Source: Chitinophagaceae bacterium (GTDB lineage Bacteria > Bacteroidota > Bacteroidia > Chitinophagales > Chitinophagaceae). Taken from it: a DNA stretch of 64,000 bases. The stretch lies in NCBI GenBank assembly GCA_019752295.1, contig JAIEMK010000009.1:1-64000 (forward strand), written 5' to 3'. A model generated the notes under the pieces. It worked only from the letters and a program-made list of their open reading frames with translations, had not been told where the DNA came from and did no database searches. The translations under genes and the position numbers were made by a program. Shown piece after piece: positions 9,254 through 17,867 of this stretch (within the stretch, counting starts at the first letter, position 1; every line of letters starts with the position of its first letter).

Positions 9254-10595
9254 ATTTGCTTAGTCTTCTGTACAAAGCAGTTCTGGTTAAACCGAGTTCC
9301 TTTGCAGCTTTAGTAATATTTCCCTGATGTTTATCAATCACTTTTAAAATGGTATTTTTTTCCATGGTACTAAGTTTCAATTCCGCTGCTTCTTCCTCTT
9401 CAACAGGCAGTTTTTCAATGGGTGAAAAAAGTAAATCTTTCGCTTCAATCTCCGTATTATTCGACATGATAATGGCCCTTTCGATCGTATATTGCAACTC
9501 CCTTACATTTCCTGGAAATGAATACTGCTGTAGTTTTTCGAGCGCTGAAGGATGAAACTGACTATTGGGTTTTAAATATTTGCCGGCATAGATTTTTGCA
9601 AAATGATTTGCCAATAAAACGATATCTGCTTTTCTTTTCCTTAAAGGAGGTACCATCATTTCAACTGTATTAATCCGATAAATCAAATCCTTCCGAAACT
9701 TCGTTTCATCTGCGAGTTCCTGCAAGGGCAGATTGGTTGCACAAATTAATCTGATATCAATTGGAATAGACTGATTGCTGCCAATGCGCGTTACCTGACG
9801 ATTCTGTAAAACCGTGAGTAGTTTAGCCTGTTGTTGCAAACTAATATTACCAATCTCATCCAGAAACAAAGTTCCTCCATTGGCAGATTCAAACCTACCC
9901 ATCCTGTCTTCTTTGGCATCAGTAAATGCTCCTTTTTTATGACCAAACAATTCAGACTCAAAAAGGCTTTCAGTTAAAGCACCCACATCAATTTTCACAA
10001 AGGGTTGTTTAGCACGTAGCGACTGTTCGTGAATGGCAGTAGCTATTAAATCCTTTCCAGTTCCGTTCTCACCAAGAATTAAAATATTGGCATCCGTAGG
10101 GGCGATCTTTTCTATTTTGTAGAAAATATCTTGCATGGGTTCGGTTTCTCCCAAAATCAAAATGCCCGCACGATTAGCAGATGCCTGATTTGATTTCTTT
10201 TGATACGGTTGATCCTGAATCGCCGATTTCAAAGTCGTTATTAGCTTCTCATTATGCCAGGGCTTTATCACAAAATCAGAAGCCCCATCTTTTAAAGATC
10301 TTACAGCCAAATCAATATCACCATAAGCAGTAATCATAATCACCGAAACGGAAGGTTTTAATTCCTTGATTTTTTTCAACCAGTAAATTCCTTCATTCCC
10401 TGTATTAATCGATGCATTAAAATTCATATCCAACAATACCAAATCAAAATTTTCTTTTGCAAGGTGATGCGGAATCATCTCAGGATTTTTTTCGGTGACC
10501 ACTCCCCCAACTTCAGGCCTCAATAATAATCGCACAGCGGTTAGTACATCCAAGTCATCATCAATTACCAAAATATTTGAATGCTTCAATCCCAT
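9243..10595 (-). CDS. Sigma-54-dependent response regulator, NtrC family
   Basis: A 450-residue activator with all three NtrC domains. The receiver (residues 1-125) has the acidic pair DDD at 12-14, the phospho-accepting Asp56 in LLDMNF, and a conserved Lys in DFVIKPW. The AAA+ domain has Walker A GENGTGKDL, the sigma-54-contacting loop GAFTDA (canonical GAFTGA), Walker B GGTLFLDEIGN and the R-finger region RKDLIYRINTVEMMVPPLRKR. The C-terminal Fis-type helix-turn-helix is NITKAAKELGLTRTALYRRL. It is cotranscribed with the histidine kinase behind it and diverges from the efflux operon. A sigma-54-like promoter lies in the shared 260-base intergenic region in front of that operon. Confidence 0.95.
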   Translation of the reverse strand: MGLKHSNILVIDDDLDVLTAVRLLLRPEVGGVVTEKNPEMIPHHLAKENFDLVLLDMNFNASINTGNEGIYWLKKIKELKPSVSVIMITAYGDIDLAVRSLKDGASDFVIKPWHNEKLITTLKSAIQDQPYQKKSNQASANRAGILILGETEPMQDIFYKIEKIAPTDANILILGENGTGKDLIATAIHEQSLRAKQPFVKIDVGALTESLFESELFGHKKGAFTDAKEDRMGRFESANGGTLFLDEIGNISLQQQAKLLTVLQNRQVTRIGSNQSIPIDIRLICATNLPLQELADETKFRKDLIYRINTVEMMVPPLRKRKADIVLLANHFAKIYAGKYLKPNSQFHPSALEKLQQYSFPGNVRELQYTIERAIIMSNNTEIEAKDLLFSPIEKLPVEEEEAAELKLSTMEKNTILKVIDKHQGNITKAAKELGLTRTALYRRLSKYDI

Positions 10596-10654
10596 TCTTC
10601 CAAGTTTAAATTTTCTCAGCCATAAATATACCAGTTAACTAATCATTTGAGCAA

Positions 10655-10715
10655 GAACAGTTTAATCAAAATACGGTTTAAGGCACTGTATCAAAACCGA
10701 ACAGTTTTTGTATCA
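10655..10715. promoter_or_regulatory. Candidate upstream activator sites for the NtrC-type regulator
   Basis: This stretch has repeated and palindromic pieces: GAACAGTTT occurs twice (starting 10655 and 10699), CGGTTT and AAACCG face each other, and AAAAC and GTTTT flank CGAACA. They lie about 90-150 bases upstream of the expected start from the sigma-54-like promoter, the usual place for enhancer sites. The exact operator cannot be defined by eye. Confidence 0.35.
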
Positions 10716-10777
10716 ATTGCGTACATCTTATTCTATGTACAAAATATTGTATATTGATTATCAGATAGTTGAAACTC

Positions 10778-10793
10778 TGGCATTATCTTTTCA
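10778..10793 (+). promoter_or_regulatory. Candidate sigma-54 promoter of the efflux operon
   Basis: TGGCATTATCTTTTCA matches the sigma-54 layout TGGCAC-N5-TTGCA in length and in the -24 TGGCA element. The -12 element reads TTTCA, one base off TTGCA. It faces the efflux operon and lies 63 bases before the adaptor's start codon. The neighbouring NtrC-family activator makes a sigma-54 promoter here likely. No good TAnnTTTG box competes with it. Confidence 0.5.
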
Positions 10794-10855
10794 ATAGATA
10801 GTAACAGCAGCAATACTATCCCATTATTTAAACCTCATCAAAATAAAACAAGACA

Positions 10856-12109
10856 GTGGACAGAGTTATTCAAAAAAAGAAATGGAATAATAAGAGAATC
10901 CTGACCATCGGTTTGGTGGCATTGGTTTTGGCACTCATTGCAGCCAGTATCTATTTCACATCAGGAAAATCAAAACTAAATGTAGATACCGAAAGGATCA
11001 CCATTAGTGAAGTAAAAAAAGGTCCCTATAAAGATGCCATACCCGTTAACGGTGTAATACTTCCCATTAGTTCCATTTATCTGGACGCTACTGAGGGTGG
11101 TCGTGTTGAAGAAAAATATGTAGAAGATGGCGCGATAATGAAAAAGGGGCAACCAATTTTGAAGTTATCGAATACCAATCTGCAATTGAGTTTGGTAAAT
11201 CAGGAAACCTCGGTATATAACCTGCTAACACAAATGCAGATTTCCCGAAATGCCGCACAACAGAATACAGTGAACAAACTGAACCAGTTGACTGATGTAG
11301 AAAGTCTGCTAACAGAAGCAGAGCGACTTTATAAATTGAATAAGCATTTGTTAGAGCAAAAGGCCATCGGCATGCAGGAATATAAAATGGCAGAGAATAA
11401 TTACAATTACTTATTGCATAAAAAACAACTCACCAATCAAATTTTACAACAGGATAGTATTTCCAACAAACAACAACTGGAACAAGCCAAACAATCTTAT
11501 GCAGGATCACAAAATGCATTGACTGTAATGCGTAAAAAAGTGGGGGACTTGGTTGTAAGAGCTCCAATTGACGGTCAGCTTACTTCTTTAGATGCAGAGA
11601 TCGGACAAAGTAAAAGAGAAGGCGAAAGGCTTGGACAGATTGATGTAGTAAGCGGATTTAAAGTACGAGTAGAAGTAGATGAACACTACATTTCTCGCAT
11701 ATTTATCGGACTGATGGGCGACTTTAGTTTTGCAGGTAAAAACTACAAATTAAAGATCACGAAAGTTTTTACACAAGTAACCAGTGGACATTTTCAAGTA
11801 GACATGCAATTTGTAGATGAAATACCAAAAGGCATTCGCCGCGGACAAACATTGCAAATATTATTGGCACTAAGCGATGAAACAACGGCGATACTCTTAC
11901 CCAAAGGTGGGTTCTATCAGCAAACCGGAGGTAATTGGATTTTTAAATTAAATGAAGCAGGTACTATCGCATATCGCGTGGATATACAATTGAATCGTCA
12001 AAATACCGAATACTATGAAGTGTCAACCGGATTAAAACCGGGCGATAAAGTGATCACTTCGAGCTATGAAAATTATGGAAATATGCAGGAGCTGGTGCTG
12101 AAAAAGTGA
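10856..12109 (+). CDS. Periplasmic adaptor subunit (HlyD/MacA family)
   Basis: Membrane-fusion protein of 417 residues that would bridge inner-membrane permeases to the TolC-like duct. A single N-terminal membrane anchor spans about residues 14-34. A lipoyl half (GGRVEEKYVEDGAIMKKGQPILKL) is followed by a long Gln/Asn-rich alpha-helical hairpin (about 100-205), the second lipoyl half (LVVRAPIDGQLTSLDAEIG), and beta-barrel and membrane-proximal domains (ITSSYENYG near the end). The only plausible start is GTG at 10856; there is no in-frame ATG nearby. It is the first gene of the operon that continues with ATPase, four permeases, ATPase and TolC, after an interrupting palindromic element. Confidence 0.9.
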   Translation: MDRVIQKKKWNNKRILTIGLVALVLALIAASIYFTSGKSKLNVDTERITISEVKKGPYKDAIPVNGVILPISSIYLDATEGGRVEEKYVEDGAIMKKGQPILKLSNTNLQLSLVNQETSVYNLLTQMQISRNAAQQNTVNKLNQLTDVESLLTEAERLYKLNKHLLEQKAIGMQEYKMAENNYNYLLHKKQLTNQILQQDSISNKQQLEQAKQSYAGSQNALTVMRKKVGDLVVRAPIDGQLTSLDAEIGQSKREGERLGQIDVVSGFKVRVEVDEHYISRIFIGLMGDFSFAGKNYKLKITKVFTQVTSGHFQVDMQFVDEIPKGIRRGQTLQILLALSDETTAILLPKGGFYQQTGGNWIFKLNEAGTIAYRVDIQLNRQNTEYYEVSTGLKPGDKVITSSYENYGNMQELVLKK

Positions 12110-12143
12110 AGAGTGAAGAAGAAAAAAAACTAAGTAAAAAATA

Positions 12144-12314
12144 TTTCCCCTCCCAAACGTGTTTGGGAGGGGTGCGAGCGCAGTCCCGAGAACTCGGGAG
12201 GGTGGACGAAAACTTGAATTAATAGGAAATATTCTCCAAGAGAATCAACCACCCCCGCCATATTCCGCTAAAGCGAAATTGGCGCCCCCTCCAAACCATG
12301 GTTTGGCGGGGAAA
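12144..12314. repeat. Palindromic, fold-back intergenic element
   Basis: A 171-base GC-rich block in an AT-rich gap between adaptor and ATPase genes. It holds four hairpins. CCCCTCCCAAAC at 12147-12158 pairs with GTTTGGGAGGGG at 12161-12172. TCCCGAG at 12184-12190 pairs with CTCGGGA at 12193-12199. CGCT/AGCG pair at 12266-12275. The perfect palindrome CCAAACCATGGTTTGG is at 12291-12306, flanked by CCCC and GGGG. The left half resembles the reverse complement of the right half, starting TTTCCCC and ending GGGGAAA, so the whole is an imperfect long inverted repeat. It looks like a dispersed non-autonomous repeat; no second copy is in this window. Confidence 0.75.
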
Positions 12315-12355
12315 ATAATAATAGTAAAAATTAAAAAAATAAAAAATAGAATATC

Positions 12356-13033
12356 ATGATAAAGATTACCGGGCTTGAAAAAATTTACAGAACAGAAGAA
12401 GTAGAAACTATTGCGCTCAACAAACTGTCCATGGAAATTCAGAAGGGAGAATTTGTAGCAGTGATGGGCCCTTCCGGATGTGGCAAATCAACCCTATTAA
12501 ATATTCTGGGTTTATTAGATGATCCCGATAATGGCAGTTTTATTTTTAATGGTACAGAGATCGCAAAATTTAATGAGCGCCAACGTGCCGATTTGCGTAA
12601 GCACAATATTGGATTTGTATTCCAAAGTTTTAATCTGATTGACGAATTAACCGTGTATGAAAATGTAGAATTACCGCTCATTTACACAGGCGTTAAAGCT
12701 GCCGATCGAAAACAAATGGTGGAAGCTGTACTCGAAAAAGTACAGATCATGCATCGCCGAAACCACTTTCCGCAACAATTATCCGGGGGCCAGCAACAGC
12801 GTGTGGCAGTTGCAAGAGCCGTAGTAAATAATCCAAAACTCATATTGGCAGATGAGCCTACAGGTAACCTCGATTCATCCAATGGTAACGAAGTAATGGA
12901 ACTGCTTACCAATATGAACGAGCAAGGAACAACCATTATTATGGTTACACACTCTGAGCACGATGCACGTTATAGTCATCGCATCATTCGCATGCTAGAC
13001 GGGCAAACAGTTACCGAAAATATATTGGCGTAA
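12356..13033 (+). CDS. ABC transporter ATP-binding protein (LolD/MacB type), canonical
   Basis: The 225-residue nucleotide-binding subunit powering the following FtsX-type permeases. All motifs are standard: Walker A GPSGCGKST, Q-loop FVFQSFNLI, signature LSGGQQQRVAVARA, Walker B LILADEPTG, D-loop NLDS and the H-loop His in VTHSEHD. The ELTVYENVELPL stretch is typical of the LolD/MacB/FtsE group. It starts 42 bases after the palindromic element and 55 bases before the first permease. Together with the adaptor and TolC it defines a MacAB-TolC-like tripartite system acting on periplasmic or membrane substrates. Confidence 0.95.
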   Translation: MIKITGLEKIYRTEEVETIALNKLSMEIQKGEFVAVMGPSGCGKSTLLNILGLLDDPDNGSFIFNGTEIAKFNERQRADLRKHNIGFVFQSFNLIDELTVYENVELPLIYTGVKAADRKQMVEAVLEKVQIMHRRNHFPQQLSGGQQQRVAVARAVVNNPKLILADEPTGNLDSSNGNEVMELLTNMNEQGTTIIMVTHSEHDARYSHRIIRMLDGQTVTENILA

Positions 13034-13087
13034 GTAAATTTTACTATTCAAAAAATGCAGATCAACATTCAATAAATCGCACAGGAT

Positions 13088-15451
13088 ATGCTGAAAAATT
13101 TTGTAAAAATAGCCATCAGGAACCTGTTAAGGAGTAAGGGCTTTTCGCTGATCAATATACTCGGATTGGCAGTTGGAATGGCCAGTGCCATCCTGATTCT
13201 TTTATGGATTCAAAACGAAATGAGCTACGACCAGTTTCATGAAAAAAAAGAACGCATTTATGAAGCATGGAACAAAGCAAGTTTCGATGGCAACCTGAAT
13301 TGCTGGAATACTACCCCAAAAGTGCTTGCCCGCACACTGGAACGCGATTTTCCGGAAGTAGAACAATCAGTAAGAGTTGATTGGAATAACGATCACCTGT
13401 TTAGTGTGGCAGAAAAAAGAATCACATTGAAAGGCAATCAGGTAGATTCTAATTTCTTTCAGGTGTTTAGTTTCCCTTTACTAAAAGGACAGGTGAATAC
13501 AGTATTGAATGATCGGCACAATATTGTACTCACAGAAAAAACAGCCAGAAAAATATTTGGCGATGAAGAACCCATGGGCAAAATCATCAAGCTCGATAAT
13601 GCCGATAACTTTACCGTTACAGGCATTATTAAAGATCTGCCCAACAACACCCGATTTAATTTTGAATACCTGCTACCCTGGAGTTATTTAAGATTTAAAG
13701 GAAATGATGATAACGAATGGAGTAATAACAGTACCCGAACATATGTTTTGCTGAAACCCGGAATCAATGTGGAGGGCTTACAAAGCAAACTAAAAAAATT
13801 AAAACAAAAATACCAACCCGAAGAACCCAAATGGGAAATGTTTGTGTATCCAATTGCAAAATGGCGTTTATACTCCAGCTTTAAAAACGGTGTGGAAGAT
13901 GGAGGCCGTATGGTGTTTGTTCGCCTTTTTGGAATCATTGCATGTTTTATATTGTTGATCGCCTGCATCAATTTTATGAATCTCAGTACCGCAAGAAGCG
14001 AAAAAAGAGCCAAGGAAGTGGGTATCAGAAAAGTAGTAGGCGCGCACAAAAATTCATTGATCCTGCAATTTATTGGAGAGTCGATACTCATTGCCTTCAT
14101 TGCCGCCATCATTGCCTTAATAATTGTGCAGTTGTCGCTTTCAGGCTTCAACGCACTTACCGATAAACACCTCTTTGTGCCATATGGCAATATTCTTTTC
14201 TGGTTATCAGGATTCGGTTTCATTGCATTAACCGGTATTATTGCAGGCAGCTATCCTGCATTTTATCTCTCTTCTTTTCAACCGGTTACCGTACTGAAAG
14301 GTACTTTTAAAAAGGCCCATGCACTGGTAACTCCACGAAAAATATTGGTGGTATTGCAATTCACATTCGCTATCATTCTCATTATTTGTACCATCATTGT
14401 AAAGCAACAAATCAACTACGCTCAAAGCAGGGAAACAGGATATAATAAAGACAACCTGATATTTCATTTCCTTACAGGCGATCTGGGAAAAAATTATGAT
14501 CTCGTTAAAAACGATTTACTGGCATCCAATGCAGTAGTGTCGGTTACCAAAACCAGCGCTCCGCTAACACAAAGCTGGAGTGATGGCTGGGGACAGGAAT
14601 GGGAAGGAAAAGACCCGAACGACAAAACCGATTTCCGCAGGTATGTTGCTGACGAAAATCTTGTCAAAACAATTGGCTTAACACTTGTAAAAGGCAGAGA
14701 TTTTAATTTGAAAGAATACAACACCGATTCAACAGCCATGATGATCAACGAGTCGTCTTTAAAAGTATTTAAGTTCAAAGAACCGCTGGGGCAATTAATA
14801 AAAGACAATGGCAGGCAATGGCATATTGTAGGTGTGTTCAAAGATTTTATTCTGGAATCGCCCTACCAGCCCACCAAGCCCATGCTGGTATATGGATTAA
14901 AAAGCAATTGGTTTAGTGTAATACAAATGAAACTGAACGGAAAAAACAAAACAGCAGCCAATTTAAAAACAGTCGAAACCATTTTTAAAAAATACAATCC
15001 AGAATATCCTTTTGAATACAAGTTTGTAGATGAAGACTATGCCAAAAAATTTGAAGACGAACAAACAACGGGCAAACTCTCGAGCATATTCGGTGTACTT
15101 ACCATTTTCATTTCCTGTCTGGGCTTATTCGGACTAGCAACCTATATGGCAGAAAACAGGGTGAAGGAAATTGGCATACGCAAAGTATTGGGAGCGTCGG
15201 TAGCCCATATCACTGCACTATTATCAAAGGATTTCTTTATACTCATTTTAATTGCGTTTGTAATTGCATCACCCATTTCGTGGTGGTTCATGCACAACTG
15301 GCTGATGGGTTATCCATATCGTACTGATATTGAAGCATGGGTGTTTTTGCTTGCTGCAGCCCTTTCTTTTTTAATCGCTTTTATCAGTGTGAGTTATCAA
15401 TCCATCAAAGCAGCAGTTGCTAATCCGGTAAAAAGTTTAAGAACAGAATAA
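13088..15451 (+). CDS. ABC transporter permease with two FtsX domains, copy 1
   Basis: Inner-membrane protein of 787 residues. It has an N-terminal membrane segment (SLINILGLAVGMASAILILL), a periplasmic MacB-type core, a first FtsX domain with three segments (about 275-410, including NFMNLSTARSEKRAKEVGIR), then a second copy of the whole arrangement ending in an FtsX domain at about 670-787 (CLGLFGLATYMAENRVKEIGIRKVLGAS). The total is eight predicted membrane segments, equal to two MacB or LolC/E halves in one chain. It ends ANPVKSLRTE, shared with the next three genes. First of four tandem paralogues; the next starts 11 bases after its stop. Confidence 0.92.
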   Translation: MLKNFVKIAIRNLLRSKGFSLINILGLAVGMASAILILLWIQNEMSYDQFHEKKERIYEAWNKASFDGNLNCWNTTPKVLARTLERDFPEVEQSVRVDWNNDHLFSVAEKRITLKGNQVDSNFFQVFSFPLLKGQVNTVLNDRHNIVLTEKTARKIFGDEEPMGKIIKLDNADNFTVTGIIKDLPNNTRFNFEYLLPWSYLRFKGNDDNEWSNNSTRTYVLLKPGINVEGLQSKLKKLKQKYQPEEPKWEMFVYPIAKWRLYSSFKNGVEDGGRMVFVRLFGIIACFILLIACINFMNLSTARSEKRAKEVGIRKVVGAHKNSLILQFIGESILIAFIAAIIALIIVQLSLSGFNALTDKHLFVPYGNILFWLSGFGFIALTGIIAGSYPAFYLSSFQPVTVLKGTFKKAHALVTPRKILVVLQFTFAIILIICTIIVKQQINYAQSRETGYNKDNLIFHFLTGDLGKNYDLVKNDLLASNAVVSVTKTSAPLTQSWSDGWGQEWEGKDPNDKTDFRRYVADENLVKTIGLTLVKGRDFNLKEYNTDSTAMMINESSLKVFKFKEPLGQLIKDNGRQWHIVGVFKDFILESPYQPTKPMLVYGLKSNWFSVIQMKLNGKNKTAANLKTVETIFKKYNPEYPFEYKFVDEDYAKKFEDEQTTGKLSSIFGVLTIFISCLGLFGLATYMAENRVKEIGIRKVLGASVAHITALLSKDFFILILIAFVIASPISWWFMHNWLMGYPYRTDIEAWVFLLAAALSFLIAFISVSYQSIKAAVANPVKSLRTE

Positions 15452-15453
15452 AA
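15434..15453 (+). repeat. 20-base identical gene-end repeat, copy 1 of 4
   Basis: AGTTTAAGAACAGAATAAAA covers the last codons (SLRTE, stop) and first intergenic bases of each permease. The other copies are at 17841-17860, 20211-20230 and 22651-22670. The identity includes non-coding bases, which points to tandem duplication with units spanning the gene junction. Confidence 0.8.
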
Positions 15454-15461
15454 TAAATTAT

Positions 15462-17858
15462 ATGATACTAAACTATTTCAAAATCGCATGGCGCAACCTT
15501 TCTAAAAACAGGGTTTATAGCACTGTTAATATACTGGGTTTATCCGTAGGCCTATCCAGCTTTATCATCATATTGCTATACCTGAATTATGAATTAAGTT
15601 ATGATAAATGGAGCCCGGAACTCAACAAAGTTTACAGGGTTTCCCTCCGTTCTGATAATGACATTTCCGCTCAAACGCCTACCCCGCTTGCATCGTTGCT
15701 ACTTCAAAAATACCCGAACGCCGAAGCAACCACTTCATTTCAACCTGCCGGAGATTTTGAAATATTGCTAGCCGCAAATGATAAAAAAATATACCAGAAA
15801 GGCCTGGTATCAGCAGACTCTTCCTTTCTAAAAGTATTTCCATACAAACTGGTTGAAGGGAATGCAGCTACTGCAATGAATCAACCCAATGCAATTATTA
15901 TCAGCGAAGAACTATGTCGTAAATTATTTGGTAATACCAACCCAATGGGACAGACCATAAAAGTGCATAATGCTTTTAGTGGTGTGGTAACTGGCATCAT
16001 GCAAGCGCCCAAAACTCCATCTCATTTTAATGTACAAATACTTATGCGCGATCAGTTTGAGAAACAAAATAAGTTTTGGGAAAACTATTCTAACCAAACC
16101 TATATTAAATTAAAACATCCAGCCTCAGAACTAGCTATAGAAGATGGCATCAATCGAATTTTCTATAACGAACGTTTAAAAAAGGGCAACCAATCATTTG
16201 AAGCCTATAAAAAAGCCGGGCAACAAAAAGCTTTGTTTATAGATGCTGTTCCAAAAATTCACCTCTTCCCCAAGCATGGCAGCAGTAATTTTTCTACTAT
16301 TTCCATTTTATTATTATTGGCCATTTTATTGCTCTTGGCAGGTGCCATCAATTTCAGCAACCTGTCAATTGCAAAATCAATGAGCCGTGCAAAAGAAGTA
16401 GGTGTGCGCAAAGTATTGGGATCAAACCGAAGCAGGTTAATCCTCCAGTTCATGTCCGAAACAATTATTCAGTGTACCATCAGCTTATGCATTGCTGTGT
16501 TTATTGTATATGCCTGCCTGCCCTATCTAAATCATTCTTTCAATCTCTCTCTGAGTTTTTGGCAAGAGAATAATACGATACCATTTTTAGTTCAGATTTT
16601 ATTGTGCCTGCTACTGGTAACATTCATTTCTGGTTTTTATCCTTCCCTATTTTTGTCGCGTTTTACTGCCGCAAAAGTTTTAAAAGGCGATTATTCAACA
16701 GGGAACAAAAGCATGCTGTTTCGAAACAGTTTGATCGTTGTGCAGTTTATGATTTCTGCTTTTTTTATTATTGCAACGCTGGTCATTTACAGCCAGATGT
16801 CTTATATGCGTAATAGAGAAAAGGGATTTTCAGATGCACAGGTAATGCGTGTTCAGGCAAGTCAAAATACAAGAGAAGCCGGTTTTATGGCTACCAGAAA
16901 TGCACTATTAGCAATACCGGGTGTAGACTATGTATCCAAAACAACCCGCGTTCCAGGCGATAAAGGATTGGAAATGGACACATCCAGTTCGTATTTCAAA
17001 TATGCGGGAAATCAATACCGCATGGGTTCCGTAAAAATCAGTACCGACTATTTTAAAACCTTGCAGATTGGTTTGCTGAAGGGCAGGTTATTTGCTGATG
17101 GTTATGCAGATCAAAATACCCAAACGGTTATCATCAACGAATCGGCAGCAAAAAAATTGAACCTGCTCAACCCCATCGGCAAAACAATTGCATTTCAAAA
17201 TTGCGATAGTTTGCAAATGGAGATAGTAGGGGTTGTAAGAGACTTTAATACACAGGGGTTTGAAACCGTTGTGCAGCCCACTGTATATAGTATCGAAAAC
17301 AAAGCTTGTATGTATCAATCGGGTGGTGCAATACTTGCAAAATTAAATAGTAACCAAGTACAGCAATCTGTAGTCGCTATTGAGGATGCGTGGAAAAAAA
17401 TTGAACCAGATTTTCCTATCCGCTATTCTTTTCTGGATGATAATTTTCAGCAACTATTCCTCTCCTATCTCAGGCTTCAAAAAATCATCACATTCTTTTC
17501 AATCATCGCAATGCTGATTTCCGCAACAGGTTTATTCGCTTTAACCGCTTACTTCACCAAACAAAGAACAAAAGAAATAGGTATCCGAAAAGTATTGGGT
17601 GCCACCATTGCAGATATTACTACTTTACTCAGCAAAGAATTCATTTATCTGGTTTTACTAGCAGTATTAATCATTACTCCCTTTGCATGGTGGGCAATGC
17701 AACATTGGTTACAAACATTTGCTTACAGAATAAATATGGACTGGTGGATATTTCTAATCGCCGGCTTATCGGTAATACTCATTGCATTTTTTACTGTGTG
17801 TTATCAAGCCATCAAAGCCGCCATTGCCAATCCTGTAAAGAGTTTAAGAACAGAATAA
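15462..17858 (+). CDS. ABC transporter permease with two FtsX domains, copy 2
   Basis: A 798-residue paralogue of the preceding gene with the same eight-segment, two-FtsX plan. The N-terminal segment is VNILGLSVGLSSFIIILLYL, the first FtsX domain contains NFSNLSIAKSMSRAKEVGVR, and the second ends ATGLFALTAYFTKQRTKEIGIR followed by ANPVKSLRTE. The periplasmic cores differ strongly from copy 1 while the membrane coupling segments stay close. That suggests different substrate or partner surfaces on a common engine. Spacing on both sides is about 10 bases, so it is translated as part of the same operon message. Confidence 0.92.
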   Translation: MILNYFKIAWRNLSKNRVYSTVNILGLSVGLSSFIIILLYLNYELSYDKWSPELNKVYRVSLRSDNDISAQTPTPLASLLLQKYPNAEATTSFQPAGDFEILLAANDKKIYQKGLVSADSSFLKVFPYKLVEGNAATAMNQPNAIIISEELCRKLFGNTNPMGQTIKVHNAFSGVVTGIMQAPKTPSHFNVQILMRDQFEKQNKFWENYSNQTYIKLKHPASELAIEDGINRIFYNERLKKGNQSFEAYKKAGQQKALFIDAVPKIHLFPKHGSSNFSTISILLLLAILLLLAGAINFSNLSIAKSMSRAKEVGVRKVLGSNRSRLILQFMSETIIQCTISLCIAVFIVYACLPYLNHSFNLSLSFWQENNTIPFLVQILLCLLLVTFISGFYPSLFLSRFTAAKVLKGDYSTGNKSMLFRNSLIVVQFMISAFFIIATLVIYSQMSYMRNREKGFSDAQVMRVQASQNTREAGFMATRNALLAIPGVDYVSKTTRVPGDKGLEMDTSSSYFKYAGNQYRMGSVKISTDYFKTLQIGLLKGRLFADGYADQNTQTVIINESAAKKLNLLNPIGKTIAFQNCDSLQMEIVGVVRDFNTQGFETVVQPTVYSIENKACMYQSGGAILAKLNSNQVQQSVVAIEDAWKKIEPDFPIRYSFLDDNFQQLFLSYLRLQKIITFFSIIAMLISATGLFALTAYFTKQRTKEIGIRKVLGATIADITTLLSKEFIYLVLLAVLIITPFAWWAMQHWLQTFAYRINMDWWIFLIAGLSVILIAFFTVCYQAIKAAIANPVKSLRTE

Positions 17859-17867
17859 AAATATTGT

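Noticed and set aside
12159..12359. 66-residue plus-strand frame rich in Pro and Lys
   Set aside because: It is translation of the palindromic repeat element; its Pro runs come from the CCCCTCC blocks and it ends inside the ATPase start.
13684..14223. 179-residue minus-strand frame opposite permease copy 1
   Set aside because: Antisense to a well-conserved membrane protein; biased composition explains the long frame.
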